From assembly GCF_003946625.1 (NCBI RefSeq), contig NZ_RHOR01000007.1, positions 1 to 64,000 on the forward strand: 64,000 bases of DNA. The letters are read 5' to 3'. A model generated the notes under the pieces. That model made no database searches, was not told the DNA's origin, and saw only the letters and a program-made list of their open reading frames with translations. Position numbers and translations under genes: made by a program. Origin of the DNA: Companilactobacillus kedongensis (lineage in GTDB: Bacteria > Bacillota > Bacilli > Lactobacillales > Lactobacillaceae). Below are positions 8,237-15,853 of this stretch, one piece after another (the first letter of the stretch is position 1; each line of letters begins with the position of its first letter).

Positions 8237-8999
8237 AACGTCTTCTATGCTTCATAAAGGTAACAAAATGCAAAATACATGCTAAAAGTACAAAGAAAAT
8301 GACTGTAAAACTTATATAATTGATCCAAAAATTACCGATTGGCATTACGTAACGCAAAGGAACTTGGATACCCATCGTAATTAAAGCCATAATGGCAATC
8401 ATGAAGAATAGCTGAATATATCTTTTCAAGGTTGAATCATCCTTTCTCTTCTTATGAGATATCTTGTGTCCATACTTAGCGGCAATCTTTTTCTTACTAT
8501 CAGGTATTTCTTTCATACCAAAAGTACCCGGCAGAACAATTTCACCAGTTTTAATAACTCCGGCGGCACTCATTACTCGGTCGATCGTCTTTAAACTTTC
8601 ATCGGTAACACCGGTTACAAAATTTTCTAAAGGACTGACGTAACAAGATGTAATACTCAAATAATGTTTATTTTTAAATTTCCCCGGAATAGTATCGCCA
8701 TTTTCTTTAAAATAAACGAATTTTGGACGCATACAATCAAAGAAATTCTTCAAAACACCAGATAATTCACGCCAATAAGTCGGTGCAGCAAATACCCAAA
8801 CATCACTAGACATCAATTTATCGGACAATTCGTCTAGTACGGGATTCTTTTCGTGATATTTATGCGGTGTAATTTGATAATTTTCTAAATAAATTGTTTC
8901 TGTTTCTACACCCTCGTCTACGTTCTTTAAGACTTCCTCAAGCATCTGAGCGTTCAATCCATGCTCTTGATGCGAGGCCAAAATGCCAAGAACTTTCAT
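8235..8999 (-). CDS. NADPH-dependent FMN reductase/flavodoxin-fold protein with C-terminal membrane hairpin
   Basis: A 254-residue protein. Residues 1-180 have a flavodoxin-like fold: GILASHQEHGLNAQMLEEVL (phosphate loop region), DVWVFAAPTYWRELSGVLKNFFDCM (the A-P-x-Y-W segment of iron-sulfur flavoproteins and NADPH:FMN reductases). A basic linker (HKKRKDDSTLKRY) follows, then two membrane helices (about 195-215 and 222-247) and a basic end. The membrane addition is unusual for this fold and suggests a membrane-tethered flavin reductase. It overlaps the T-tract of the tpx terminator with its stop codon. Confidence 0.8.
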   Translation of the reverse strand: MKVLGILASHQEHGLNAQMLEEVLKNVDEGVETETIYLENYQITPHKYHEKNPVLDELSDKLMSSDVWVFAAPTYWRELSGVLKNFFDCMRPKFVYFKENGDTIPGKFKNKHYLSITSCYVSPLENFVTGVTDESLKTIDRVMSAAGVIKTGEIVLPGTFGMKEIPDSKKKIAAKYGHKISHKKRKDDSTLKRYIQLFFMIAIMALITMGIQVPLRYVMPIGNFWINYISFTVIFFVLLACILHFVTFMKHRRR

Positions 9000-9096
9000 C
9001 TAACCCCTCCCTTTTCTTCTATTATAATGAAATTCATATCATTGGTAAAAAGAATCTTTTGCTGATATGGTAAGAGTAACAAGGAGGGTCTCTTAA

Positions 9097-9738
9097 ATGA
9101 AAGTATTGATAATCGGAGCTCACGGTAAAGTTGGGCATTTATTAATTGGTGAATTACAATCTAAGAACATTGATTTTGTTGCTGGTTTACGTAGCGAGGA
9201 ACAAATCAAAGCCTACAAGGCTAACAATATCCCTACTCAATTTATTGATTTAACTGCATCTTTAGATGACATTACTAAATCTGTCAAAGAATCAGGTGCT
9301 GACGTCTTACTATTCTCCGCGGGCGCTGGTGGTGCTGGGTCTGATCTCACATTACAAATTGATCTTGATGGAGCTATCAAAACAATGATGGTCGCTGAAG
9401 CACTTGACATCAAACGTTATATTATGGTTAGTTCCGTCTTTAGTGACAATCGTGATAAGTGGGACGCTTCAGGTATCAAGCCATATATGATTGCTAAGCA
9501 TTACGCCGACGTACATTTGCGTGGAACGGATCTTGATTATACGATCATTCATCCAGGCGGGCTTACTGACGAAGAATCAATTGGTAAGATCAAGTTGCTC
9601 GGAGAAAATGAAGTTGGTAATATTCCAAGAATCGACGTTGCTAAGTCATTAGTTGAAATCTTGCAGAATCCTTCTACTATTGGTAAAGAATACAGTATTG
9701 CTAGTGGTGACGAACCAATTTCTGATGTTATAAAATAG
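9097..9738 (+). CDS. NAD(P)-binding atypical SDR-family protein
   Basis: A 213-residue single-domain Rossmann protein. The N-terminal MKVLIIGAHGKVGHLLI carries the G-x-x-G-x-x-G dinucleotide motif, and YMIAKHYAD provides a Y-x-x-x-K pair in a usual place for extended SDRs. It resembles NAD(P)H-binding proteins of the NmrA/YwnB type, which act as oxidoreductases or redox sensors; the substrate is unknown. AAGGAGG precedes the ATG. Repeat CR2 begins within a few bases of the stop. Confidence 0.82.
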   Translation: MKVLIIGAHGKVGHLLIGELQSKNIDFVAGLRSEEQIKAYKANNIPTQFIDLTASLDDITKSVKESGADVLLFSAGAGGAGSDLTLQIDLDGAIKTMMVAEALDIKRYIMVSSVFSDNRDKWDASGIKPYMIAKHYADVHLRGTDLDYTIIHPGGLTDEESIGKIKLLGENEVGNIPRIDVAKSLVEILQNPSTIGKEYSIASGDEPISDVIK

Positions 9739-9744
9739 TTACTT

Positions 9745-9900
9745 CCCGCTTTCGGATTCGAATAATTCCACCTGTTGAGCGACCGACTCGAGCCAAGGTC
9801 TCTCGTCTCGATTCCAAGCTTTGCTATCGCAAATCTCAGAATCGTCGGTGGAGTAAAACTCCACTTGCACAACTGGTTCCATTACTCGAATCCTACAGCT
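9745..9900 (+). repeat. Cloverleaf repeat CR2
   Basis: Plus copy just after a plus gene stop. P1 is GGATTCGAATAAT (9754-9766) paired with ATTACTCGAATCC (9881-9893). The P2 loop is CCAAGGT. P3 is AGCTTTGC/GCAAATCT. P4 is GTGGAGT/ACTCCAC (9848-9864). Partner CR3 lies tail-to-tail across a hairpin. Confidence 0.85.
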
Positions 9901-10009
9901 AAGTTTGTGTATTAATTTAATAGTAAATACCGATAATTCTTTTATGGTTGTCATATGAAATATATATAATTTCATTCGACTGCATAAGAGAATTTTTTAT
10001 TTTAGACGT

Positions 10010-10045
10010 AAAAAGGCTATATCCTATTAACTTCAGGATATAGCC
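10010..10045 (-). terminator. Hairpin between CR2 and CR3
   Basis: Perfect 11-bp stem GGCTATATCCT/AGGATATAGCC with an A5 tract on the left, which is a U5 tract for minus-strand transcription coming from the YitT gene. The same first 12 bases reappear at the right window edge. Confidence 0.7.
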
Positions 10046-10082
10046 ATTAAATTATTTACATTTATAATTGAAACGCTAAAAA

Positions 10083-10252
10083 GCCGGAGGAAACAAGAAA
10101 TTGACTAGCCGTGACAATTCTGTTAGTACGACGCAGTCGTTCTTACAGAATGAACGATTACGAAATTTGCGCAAGCAAAGTTCATAATCGAGACTTCAGA
10201 CCTTGGCTGAAGTGGTTCCACAGCAGGTCGATTTATTGTTTCCGTAGGTGGC
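10083..10252 (-). repeat. Cloverleaf repeat CR3
   Basis: Minus copy following the minus-strand YitT gene by 15 bases. P2 on the minus strand is ACTTCAG-CCAAGGT-CTGAAGT (perfect). P4 is ATTCTGT...ACAGAAT extended by ACGAC/GTCGT. The P1 arms lie at 10083-10117 and 10220-10252. Confidence 0.85.
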
Positions 10253-10267
10253 AATTTTTAGCAAAAA

Positions 10268-11116
10268 CTAATTGTCGAAGAAATTTCCCATAATAGACAT
10301 AGTTGGTTGGATATTAATGAAAGCATCCTTATCAACTTTAGAAACAGCGTCTCTGACAAAGAACAGTTGATATCTTGTTAGAACCATGGTTGCTGAACCG
10401 ATAGGCTCCCCAGAATATCCACCTTCCAAACTGTGATCGAGTGTGACTCCACGATGAACCGTCTTCAAGAGTTCTTGAGCAATGTCATCGATATGGTGTG
10501 AATAAACAGTAACTGTGATCTTTTGTTGCTGAATATACATCTTATCAACCAATAAATAGGTAACATAAATAGACACGATACTGTATAAGGCCAACTCCCA
10601 ACCGAAGACAACTCCGGCGATAGAAAGAATAATAGCATTAACATAAAAACCTATTTCACCAACACTTTTACCAGTACTTTTTTGTATTAATAGCGCAATA
10701 ATATCAGTTCCACCGGTTGAAAAACCACAACGGAAACAATATCCGGTACCAACACCGACCATGACCCCACCGAAAACGGAAGCTAGCATTGGATCATTCG
10801 TGATTGGATTTAATGGAATGAATTTAATAAAAAGAGTAGACGACGCAACAGCGACTAATGATAAAATGGTAAATCTTTTGCCCAACTTAAACCAGGCAAC
10901 AATAATGATTGGCACGTTAATTAAAAAATACCAAAGATAGACGGGACTATTAATTTTAGCAAATTCGGCGAACAAGTTAGATATTAACTGACCTGCACCC
11001 ATGACTCCAGCAGTATAGATTTTAGCTGGTTGTAAAAGTAATTGAATTCCCATAGCAGAAGTTATTCCAAAGAATATTGCTGCAAAGATGTCTCTTGGAT
11101 AATTATTGAATTTCAT
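10268..11116 (-). CDS. YitT family membrane protein
   Basis: A 282-residue YitT/DUF161 protein: five to six membrane helices in residues 1-180 with the family signatures GVMGAGQLI and GFSTGGTDIIA, followed by a cytoplasmic DUF2179 domain (about 195-280, SHHIDDIAQELLKTVHRGVT...IQPTMSIMG). The biochemical role of the family is not established. It has a good ribosome site (AGGAGGTG) before the ATG and is flanked by the CR2/CR3 pair at its 3' end. Confidence 0.88.
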   Translation of the reverse strand: MKFNNYPRDIFAAIFFGITSAMGIQLLLQPAKIYTAGVMGAGQLISNLFAEFAKINSPVYLWYFLINVPIIIVAWFKLGKRFTILSLVAVASSTLFIKFIPLNPITNDPMLASVFGGVMVGVGTGYCFRCGFSTGGTDIIALLIQKSTGKSVGEIGFYVNAIILSIAGVVFGWELALYSIVSIYVTYLLVDKMYIQQQKITVTVYSHHIDDIAQELLKTVHRGVTLDHSLEGGYSGEPIGSATMVLTRYQLFFVRDAVSKVDKDAFINIQPTMSIMGNFFDN

Positions 11117-11270
11117 TTTGAAATCACCTCCTATTTATTTGCTAGCCTCACACACTATAGCTTAGGAATATCCAAAAAACAATATACTTTTGACTTATCA
11201 CGAAATATTTTAAATTTTGAATCAAATAGCTTATATTTTATATATAATCAAGTTATCAGGAGGTAGTAAA

Positions 11271-12137
11271 ATGCAAAAAATTGGATTTATTGGAACCGGT
11301 GTCATGGGCAGTGGAATAGTAAATAACCTGTTGAAGGCAAACTATCAGGTATACATCTACACCCGTACAGAATCTAAGGCTGAACCTTTAATCAAAAATG
11401 GAGCAAAATGGTTCAATTCACCAAAAGAAGTTGTTGAAAATACTGATATAATTTTCTCAATGGTAGGATTTCCAAAAGATGTTGAAAATGTTTATTTTGA
11501 TCCCGAAAAAGGCGTCTTTAAAGATCTAAAATCTGGTCAAATAATCGTTGATATGACAACAAGTACTCCAACTTTAGCTAAAAAAATCGGTGAAAAAGCC
11601 GAAGAAATTGGTGCTTTAGCATTGGACGCCCCTGTTTCAGGTGGAGATGTCGGAGCTCGTGATGGCAAATTAACCATTATGGTCGGCGGATCCAAGCAAG
11701 CCTTTGATCAATTACAACCAATTTTTGAGATCATTGGCAAATCAAATCATTACTTCGGATCCTTTGGCGCTGGGCAACACGCCAAGATGGCCAATCAAAT
11801 TATGATAGCCGGAACAATGACTGGTATGACCGAAATGTTGGTTTACGCTAAAGCAGCCGGACTAGATCTTCCTTCTATTATAAAGACAGTTAGTGGTGGT
11901 TCTGGCGATAACTGGAGCCTTGAAAATTATGCGCCAAGAGTTTTAGATGGAGATTTCAAACCGGGATTCTTTTCAAAACATTTCTTGAAAGACTTAAGAA
12001 TAGCCATAGATGAAAGTGAAAAAATGAAACTTGATTTACCTGCCACACAGCAAGCTAAGAAACTATACGAAAAATTAGTGGACGAAGAAAACTTAGGCAA
12101 CGATGGAACACAAGCATTAGTTAAATTGTGGTGGTAG
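11271..12137 (+). CDS. Beta-hydroxyacid dehydrogenase (3-hydroxyisobutyrate dehydrogenase family)
   Basis: A 288-residue NAD(P)-dependent dehydrogenase of the HIBADH/GarR family. Visible motifs: GFIGTGVMGSGI (dinucleotide loop), DAPVSGGDVGARDGKLTIMVGG (substrate-binding signature), GAGQHAKMANQ with the catalytic Lys, and the C-terminal KDLRIAIDE segment. It could act on tartronate semialdehyde, 3-hydroxyisobutyrate or succinic semialdehyde; the sequence alone does not decide. The ATG at 11271 is set by AGGAGGT 7 bases upstream; longer upstream frames are not supported. Repeat CR4 follows its stop within 5 bases. Confidence 0.88.
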   Translation: MQKIGFIGTGVMGSGIVNNLLKANYQVYIYTRTESKAEPLIKNGAKWFNSPKEVVENTDIIFSMVGFPKDVENVYFDPEKGVFKDLKSGQIIVDMTTSTPTLAKKIGEKAEEIGALALDAPVSGGDVGARDGKLTIMVGGSKQAFDQLQPIFEIIGKSNHYFGSFGAGQHAKMANQIMIAGTMTGMTEMLVYAKAAGLDLPSIIKTVSGGSGDNWSLENYAPRVLDGDFKPGFFSKHFLKDLRIAIDESEKMKLDLPATQQAKKLYEKLVDEENLGNDGTQALVKLWW

Positions 12138-12141
12138 TTGT

Positions 12142-12315
12142 CGTCTCCGGTAGAGCGTTGACCTATCTGCTATGGAACCGATGTGAGCCAAGGTCTCCCA
12201 TCTCGATTTTGAGCTTTGCTATCGCCAAATCTCAGAATCGTTCATGGTGTAAGAATGGAAAACCACCATTCTAACGCCATTATCACAGCTGATAGGTCCA
12301 CACTCTCCCTCCGAC
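12142..12315 (+). repeat. Cloverleaf repeat CR4
   Basis: Plus copy starting 5 bases after the dehydrogenase stop. P1: AGAG-GT-GACCTATC on the left against GATAGGTCCACACTCT on the right. P2: ATGTGAG-CCAAGGT-CTCCCAT. P4: TGGTGTAAGAATGG/CCATTCTAACGCCA, with wobble pairs and the conserved A.A mismatch. Confidence 0.85.
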
Positions 12316-12360
12316 TTGTATAGTCGATTTACTATTTTAATCACATTGAACTTATCAAAT

Positions 12361-12412
12361 AGGAGCTGCATCATTCTTGGAATTAATCAAGAATGATACA
12401 GCTCCTATTTTT
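12361..12412 (+). terminator. Terminator between CR4 and CR5
   Basis: Hairpin AGGAGCTG...CAGCTCCT with inner stem TCATTCTTG/CAAGAATGA, followed by ATTTTTG. Its outer position is symmetrical between the tail-to-tail repeats. Confidence 0.8.
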
Positions 12413-12460
12413 GTTATAAATAAACGCCAATAAACTGAATTAAATTTAAAAGCCAAACTA

Positions 12461-12632
12461 GTCGTAAGGTCTGAGAATGTTCATCTGCTGTGACAGTGGC
12501 GTTGGAGCTTTAGCTCCTACACCACCGGGCGTGTTTGGAGACTTGCTGAACCTTGCAAGGCTCCAAACCGAGGATTGAGACCTTGGCTCAAGCCGGTCCG
12601 CATAGCAGATGAACATTCTCAAACCTGGAGAC
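12461..12632 (-). repeat. Cloverleaf repeat CR5
   Basis: Minus copy 30 bases after the stop of the minus-strand ABC ATPase gene. P1 includes TGAGAATGTTCATCTGCT on the left and AGCAGATGAACATTCTCA on the right. P2 (minus strand) is GGCTTGAG-CCAAGGT-CTCAATCC. P4 reads GTGGCGTTGGAGC/GCTCCTACACCAC on the plus strand, with one mismatch and one bulge. Confidence 0.85.
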
Positions 12633-12662
12633 AAATAAAATCCAGTTTCTACTATTAATAAT

Positions 12663-13430
12663 CTAGTTATCAAACATCCCAACAAGTTCTTCAGAATCAA
12701 GTTTCATTTTATCTTCTCCACTAACATCCAAAGTAATCTGACCATCTTGCACCATAATCAAACGATTACCATACTTCAATGCATCAGACATCTTATGAGT
12801 GATCATCATAGTAGTCAGCTTTTCGCGATTAACTATCTCATCAGTAAGATCCATTACATCACGACTAGTCTTAGGGTCAAGTGCCGCAGTATGTTCATCC
12901 AATAGCAACAACTTGGGCTTACTCAACGTTGCCATCAATAATGACAATGCTTGTCTCTGACCACCAGATAAATATTTAACTTGGGTTTTTAATCTATTCT
13001 CTAATCCCATATCCAATGGCTTCAACAACTCTTGGAATTTTTCCCATTGTCCCTTTTTGTTATACCATTTCAAACTAATTGTATTGACGTGACTCTCTGC
13101 CAAAACTAAATTTTCAGCAACGCTAAGCTCTCCAGCGGTTCCCATTTTAGGATCTTGGAAAACTCGTGACATCCAGCGTGAACGATATGACACGGATTTT
13201 TTAATAACATTTTTATTTTCTAAATTGATTGATCCCGCATCAGCTGATAAAGTTCCAGCAATTGTATTCAATAGTGTTGATTTACCTGCACCATTATTAC
13301 CAATTACTGAAATAAAGTCGCCATCATAAACTTTTAGGCTAACATTTTTTAAAATATGACGCTCATTCTCGGTCCCCGGAAAGAACACCTTTTGTAAATT
13401 TTGGACGTTTAATACTTCTGACTTGCTCAT
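12663..13430 (-). CDS. ABC transporter ATP-binding protein (TrpX-type importer)
   Basis: A 255-residue nucleotide-binding subunit: Walker A GNNGAGKST, Q-loop VFQDPKMGT, signature LSGGQRQAL, Walker B LLLLDEHTAAL, H-loop MITHKM. It energises uptake by the adjacent permease and lipoprotein (the COG2984/4120/1101 set, which includes the tryptophan/tyrosine system TrpXYZ of streptococci). I chose the ATG at 13430, which has GGAAGGTGA in range; it lies inside the permease gene, an overlap of 68 bp. It is the last gene of the operon and is followed by CR5. Confidence 0.88.
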   Translation of the reverse strand: MSKSEVLNVQNLQKVFFPGTENERHILKNVSLKVYDGDFISVIGNNGAGKSTLLNTIAGTLSADAGSINLENKNVIKKSVSYRSRWMSRVFQDPKMGTAGELSVAENLVLAESHVNTISLKWYNKKGQWEKFQELLKPLDMGLENRLKTQVKYLSGGQRQALSLLMATLSKPKLLLLDEHTAALDPKTSRDVMDLTDEIVNREKLTTMMITHKMSDALKYGNRLIMVQDGQITLDVSGEDKMKLDSEELVGMFDN

Positions 13431-14328
13431 CTTGTTCACCTTCCGTTAACTGAGATAGATAAATTTTTAATTGTTTACGTGTTTTAAGCTTGTTTCTGAG
13501 GATCGGTACACAGATAACGATAACTAAGATTATCGCTGACAAAATTTTTAGATCATCTGGTGGGAAGCCTAATCCCATCGCAACTGTAAGTAAAAAGCGA
13601 TACAATATTGCTCCAACTACCATTGCTGATAATCTAACTAAAATATTTCGGCCTCGTAAGAAAATTTCTCCCACTAAAACTGAGGCTAAGCCAATAACGA
13701 TAGTACCGATCCCCATGCCGATATCAGCGTAACCATTACTTTGAGCAATCAGTGATCCTGACAAAGCAATTAAACCGTTAGAAATGGTATAGCCGAAAAT
13801 AATCATTCCATCCGTGTTTATACCATTAGCGGCACTCATATTTTTATTATTACCAGTTGCCATCAAAGATAATCCTAAACGTGTCTTGAACATTAGATAT
13901 AGTGCCAAAATAACAATACCGGTGATGATTATTCCTAAAACAATAGTTTGAGTTGTCGTTGCCCAGGCTGGTAAATAATCCGTCAAAACTTTTTGTGTTA
14001 AAAGAGGCACGTTGGATTTTCCCATTACATGCATATTTACCGAATACAGTCCTGTCATTGTTAATATTCCAGCTAATAATGAGGGAATATGTAACTTTGT
14101 ATCAAGAACACCTGTCACGAATCCGCCTAAACATCCGGCGACAAATCCCATCAAAGTTGCTATAAAAGCTGATTGTCCATTGATCATCAAACTGATAGTC
14201 ATAGCTGCTCCGAAGGGAAAACTTCCTTCAGTTGTCAAATCGGGAATATCTAAAATTCTAAAGGTAATAAACACGCCAATTACTAGCGGCGCCCACAATA
14301 ATCCTTGTCCTAAGCTGGATATTATCAT
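13363..14328 (-). CDS. ABC transporter permease (TrpX-type importer)
   Basis: A 321-residue membrane subunit of the branched-chain/TrpX permease type, with eight to nine hydrophobic helices. GRNILVRLSAMVVGAILYRFLL and DDLKILSAIILVIVICVPILR resemble COG4120 permeases. The hydrophilic C-terminus (about 290-321) is encoded in the region shared with the start of the ATPase gene. It sits between the lipoprotein gene (19 bp upstream) and the ATPase. The substrate is predicted from family only: an aromatic amino acid or similar small molecule. Confidence 0.87.
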   Translation of the reverse strand: MIISSLGQGLLWAPLVIGVFITFRILDIPDLTTEGSFPFGAAMTISLMINGQSAFIATLMGFVAGCLGGFVTGVLDTKLHIPSLLAGILTMTGLYSVNMHVMGKSNVPLLTQKVLTDYLPAWATTTQTIVLGIIITGIVILALYLMFKTRLGLSLMATGNNKNMSAANGINTDGMIIFGYTISNGLIALSGSLIAQSNGYADIGMGIGTIVIGLASVLVGEIFLRGRNILVRLSAMVVGAILYRFLLTVAMGLGFPPDDLKILSAIILVIVICVPILRNKLKTRKQLKIYLSQLTEGEQDEQVRSIKRPKFTKGVLSGDRE

Positions 14329-14346
14329 AATTTTTGGTACTCCTTT

Positions 14347-15315
14347 TTAAGGTTTTTGAATCTTAGCTGGATCTAAGCCAATTTCTTTAGCATAGGCTTT
14401 GTTAACGTAAAGATGTAATGTCTTAGACTTCTCAACTGGTAGATCTTCTACTTTTTTGTTTTCAACTAATACTTTGTAAGCCATCTTACCTGTTTGTTTA
14501 CCAAGGTCACGGTAATTTAATCCATAAGTTGCTGTACCGCCGTCTTCAGCCATTTCGATTGAACCTGTAACTACTGGTAACTTAGCTTCTTTGGCTTTTT
14601 TACCGATTGTTTTCATTGAACTAGCCATCAAATTATCGGTTGGCAGATAAATTCCTGAAACTTTATCCTTCAATCCGTCTACGGCACTAGCAACATCATT
14701 AGTACTTGTAACACTGACTACATTCAATTTTAAATTATTCTTTTTAGCATATTTTTTAGCCATTTTAACTTGTAAGACAGAATTTTCTTCAGATGAGTTA
14801 TATAAAATTCCAATGGGTTTATCCGATTGTGTCAAAGTTGTTAATAACTTGATTTGTTTTGTAACTGGTCCAATATCGCTGGTACCAGAAACATTTGTCT
14901 TAGGTTTTTCATTTGATTTAACTAAACCGGCTGACTTCAAATTTGTCACGGCTGTAACCAAAATTGGTGTATCTTTAGTCTTCTTACTCAAAGCTTGAGC
15001 CGCTGGTGTAGCTATTCCCAGCAATAGATCATGCTTCTTTGAAGTTAATTGTTGACTCATTGAATTCAAATTTGATTGGTCTCCTTGAGCATTCATGTAA
15101 TCGTATTTTACTTTGATATCTTTATCGTTCTTCTTGATTTCTTGGTTCAATCCCGACTTGAAACCTTGTCTAGCAGCATCGAGTGATCCATGTTGAACAA
15201 TTTGTAAAATACCTACATTTAAAGTTTTCTTATCAGAACTGGCATTTGACGAACATCCCGCCAAAACTAATACCGCCATCATCATTGTTACTAATCCCAT
15301 TAAATATTTTTTCAT
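14347..15315 (-). CDS. ABC substrate-binding lipoprotein (TrpX-like)
   Basis: A 322-residue lipoprotein: signal peptide with lipobox LAGC (Cys21), then a periplasmic-binding-protein fold of the ABC_sub_bind family (NVGILQIVQHGSLDAARQGFKSGL near the start, LPVVTGSIEMAEDGGTATYGLNYRDLG near the end). These proteins bind small ligands; characterised relatives bind tryptophan or tyrosine. It is the first gene of a three-gene importer operon and lies downstream of a structured leader with a terminator 27 bases before its ATG, so expression is probably controlled by transcription attenuation. Confidence 0.88.
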   Translation of the reverse strand: MKKYLMGLVTMMMAVLVLAGCSSNASSDKKTLNVGILQIVQHGSLDAARQGFKSGLNQEIKKNDKDIKVKYDYMNAQGDQSNLNSMSQQLTSKKHDLLLGIATPAAQALSKKTKDTPILVTAVTNLKSAGLVKSNEKPKTNVSGTSDIGPVTKQIKLLTTLTQSDKPIGILYNSSEENSVLQVKMAKKYAKKNNLKLNVVSVTSTNDVASAVDGLKDKVSGIYLPTDNLMASSMKTIGKKAKEAKLPVVTGSIEMAEDGGTATYGLNYRDLGKQTGKMAYKVLVENKKVEDLPVEKSKTLHLYVNKAYAKEIGLDPAKIQKP

Positions 15316-15610
15316 ATTCTTATCCCTCCAGAGAAAATAAAAAACCAGATGGATTACGAGAATCCATCTGGTTTAATATCGGGCCCGAATATTATTTCCA
15401 GATAGATTCAACTCGCATCTATCTGGCTTAGTGACATGCTTAATAGCTTTAGCCAATCAATAGATACGAACGCTTGCGTGTGCGTTCGTATCCAATGATT
15501 GAATACAAACGCTATCTAAAGAAAAAGCTAAAGGCAAATTGACTATTTAAATGTTTCAGTTGTTTTTCTATCATAGCTAGTTACCTTTCCCTTCATGTCT
15601 TTTTATTATG
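15316..15610 (-). promoter_or_regulatory. Structured attenuator leader upstream of the TrpX-like operon
   Basis: Minus-strand leader of about 290 nt. In order of transcription it has: a hairpin at 15492-15463 (11-bp stem GATACGAACGC/GCGTTCGTATC), extended by CAATCA/TGATTG; hairpin A at 15426-15398 (CCAGATAGAT/ATCTATCTGG); a palindrome at 15394-15374 around CGGGCCCG; then terminator B at 15371-15345 (CCAGATGGATT/AATCCATCTGG). The 3' arm of A can pair with the 5' arm of B with one G.U, so A and B are compatible with a switch. No T-box sequence (GGTGG-ACCGCG) is present. The ligand is unknown. Confidence 0.65.
15336..15371 (-). terminator. Leader terminator before the TrpX-like lipoprotein gene
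   Basis: Perfect 11-bp hairpin CCAGATGGATT/AATCCATCTGG followed on the minus strand by a U-rich tract. It lies between the leader and the ribosome site of the lipoprotein gene. Confidence 0.8.
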
Positions 15611-15617
15611 TTTCCTA

Positions 15618-15646
15618 GTTAAACATTTTCAGATTAATCTGTCAAC
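15618..15646 (-). promoter_or_regulatory. Predicted promoter of the TrpX-like operon
   Basis: On the minus strand, consensus TTGACA (15646-15641), a 17-base spacer, then TTAACT (15623-15618) as the -10. It gives a transcript start near 15611. A 17-codon frame (15596-15543, MKGKVTSYDRKTTETFK) lies in the early leader but lacks a convincing ribosome site. Confidence 0.6.
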
Positions 15647-15742
15647 AAATAATCTAATAATAAAAGAAGTTTATGAGTTAAGCTCTAATATTTGAGCCTT
15701 GATATGACAGCATTCATGACTTTTTGAAAAAAATTCAAAATT

Positions 15743-15780
15743 AATAGGTACTTTTTAGTACCTATTGCACTTTAAAGTAC
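15743..15780. promoter_or_regulatory. Tandem palindromic operators before the MFS gene
   Basis: Two dyads side by side: AATAGGTAC-TTTTTA-GTACCTATT (15743-15766) and GCACTTTAAAGTAC (15767-15780). Both contain GNACT-like half sites, as bound by HxlR/YodB-type regulators. They lie immediately upstream of the predicted -35, and an HxlR-type gene sits in the same transcription unit. Confidence 0.6.
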
Positions 15781-15784
15781 GTAA

Positions 15785-15812
15785 TTGTTTATTTGTCCTA
15801 ACCCCATATAAT
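15785..15812 (+). promoter_or_regulatory. Predicted promoter of the MFS-HxlR unit
   Basis: TTGTTT (15785-15790), 16-base spacer, perfect TATAAT (15807-15812). It is directly downstream of the double operator. Confidence 0.6.
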
Positions 15813-15853
15813 GAAACTCATGCTTATATTTCACTACAAAGGAGTTTTTACAA

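Noticed and set aside
9745-9900. tRNA gene or tRNA fossil
   Set aside because: The four-arm fold and GATTCGAAT resemble a tRNA, but there is no acceptor CCA, anticodon arm or T-arm in the right place, and P1 is far too long.
9549-9975. Overlapping minus-strand ORFs of 78-107 codons
   Set aside because: They run through repeat CR2 and antisense to a real gene, with no ribosome sites or protein-like composition.
12458-12700. Minus ORF of 80 codons
   Set aside because: It is encoded by repeat CR5 plus the end of the ABC ATPase gene in another frame.
15316-15610. T-box riboswitch
   Set aside because: The conserved antiterminator sequence GGTGG-ACCGCG and typical stem I motifs are not present, although the gene family is often T-box controlled.
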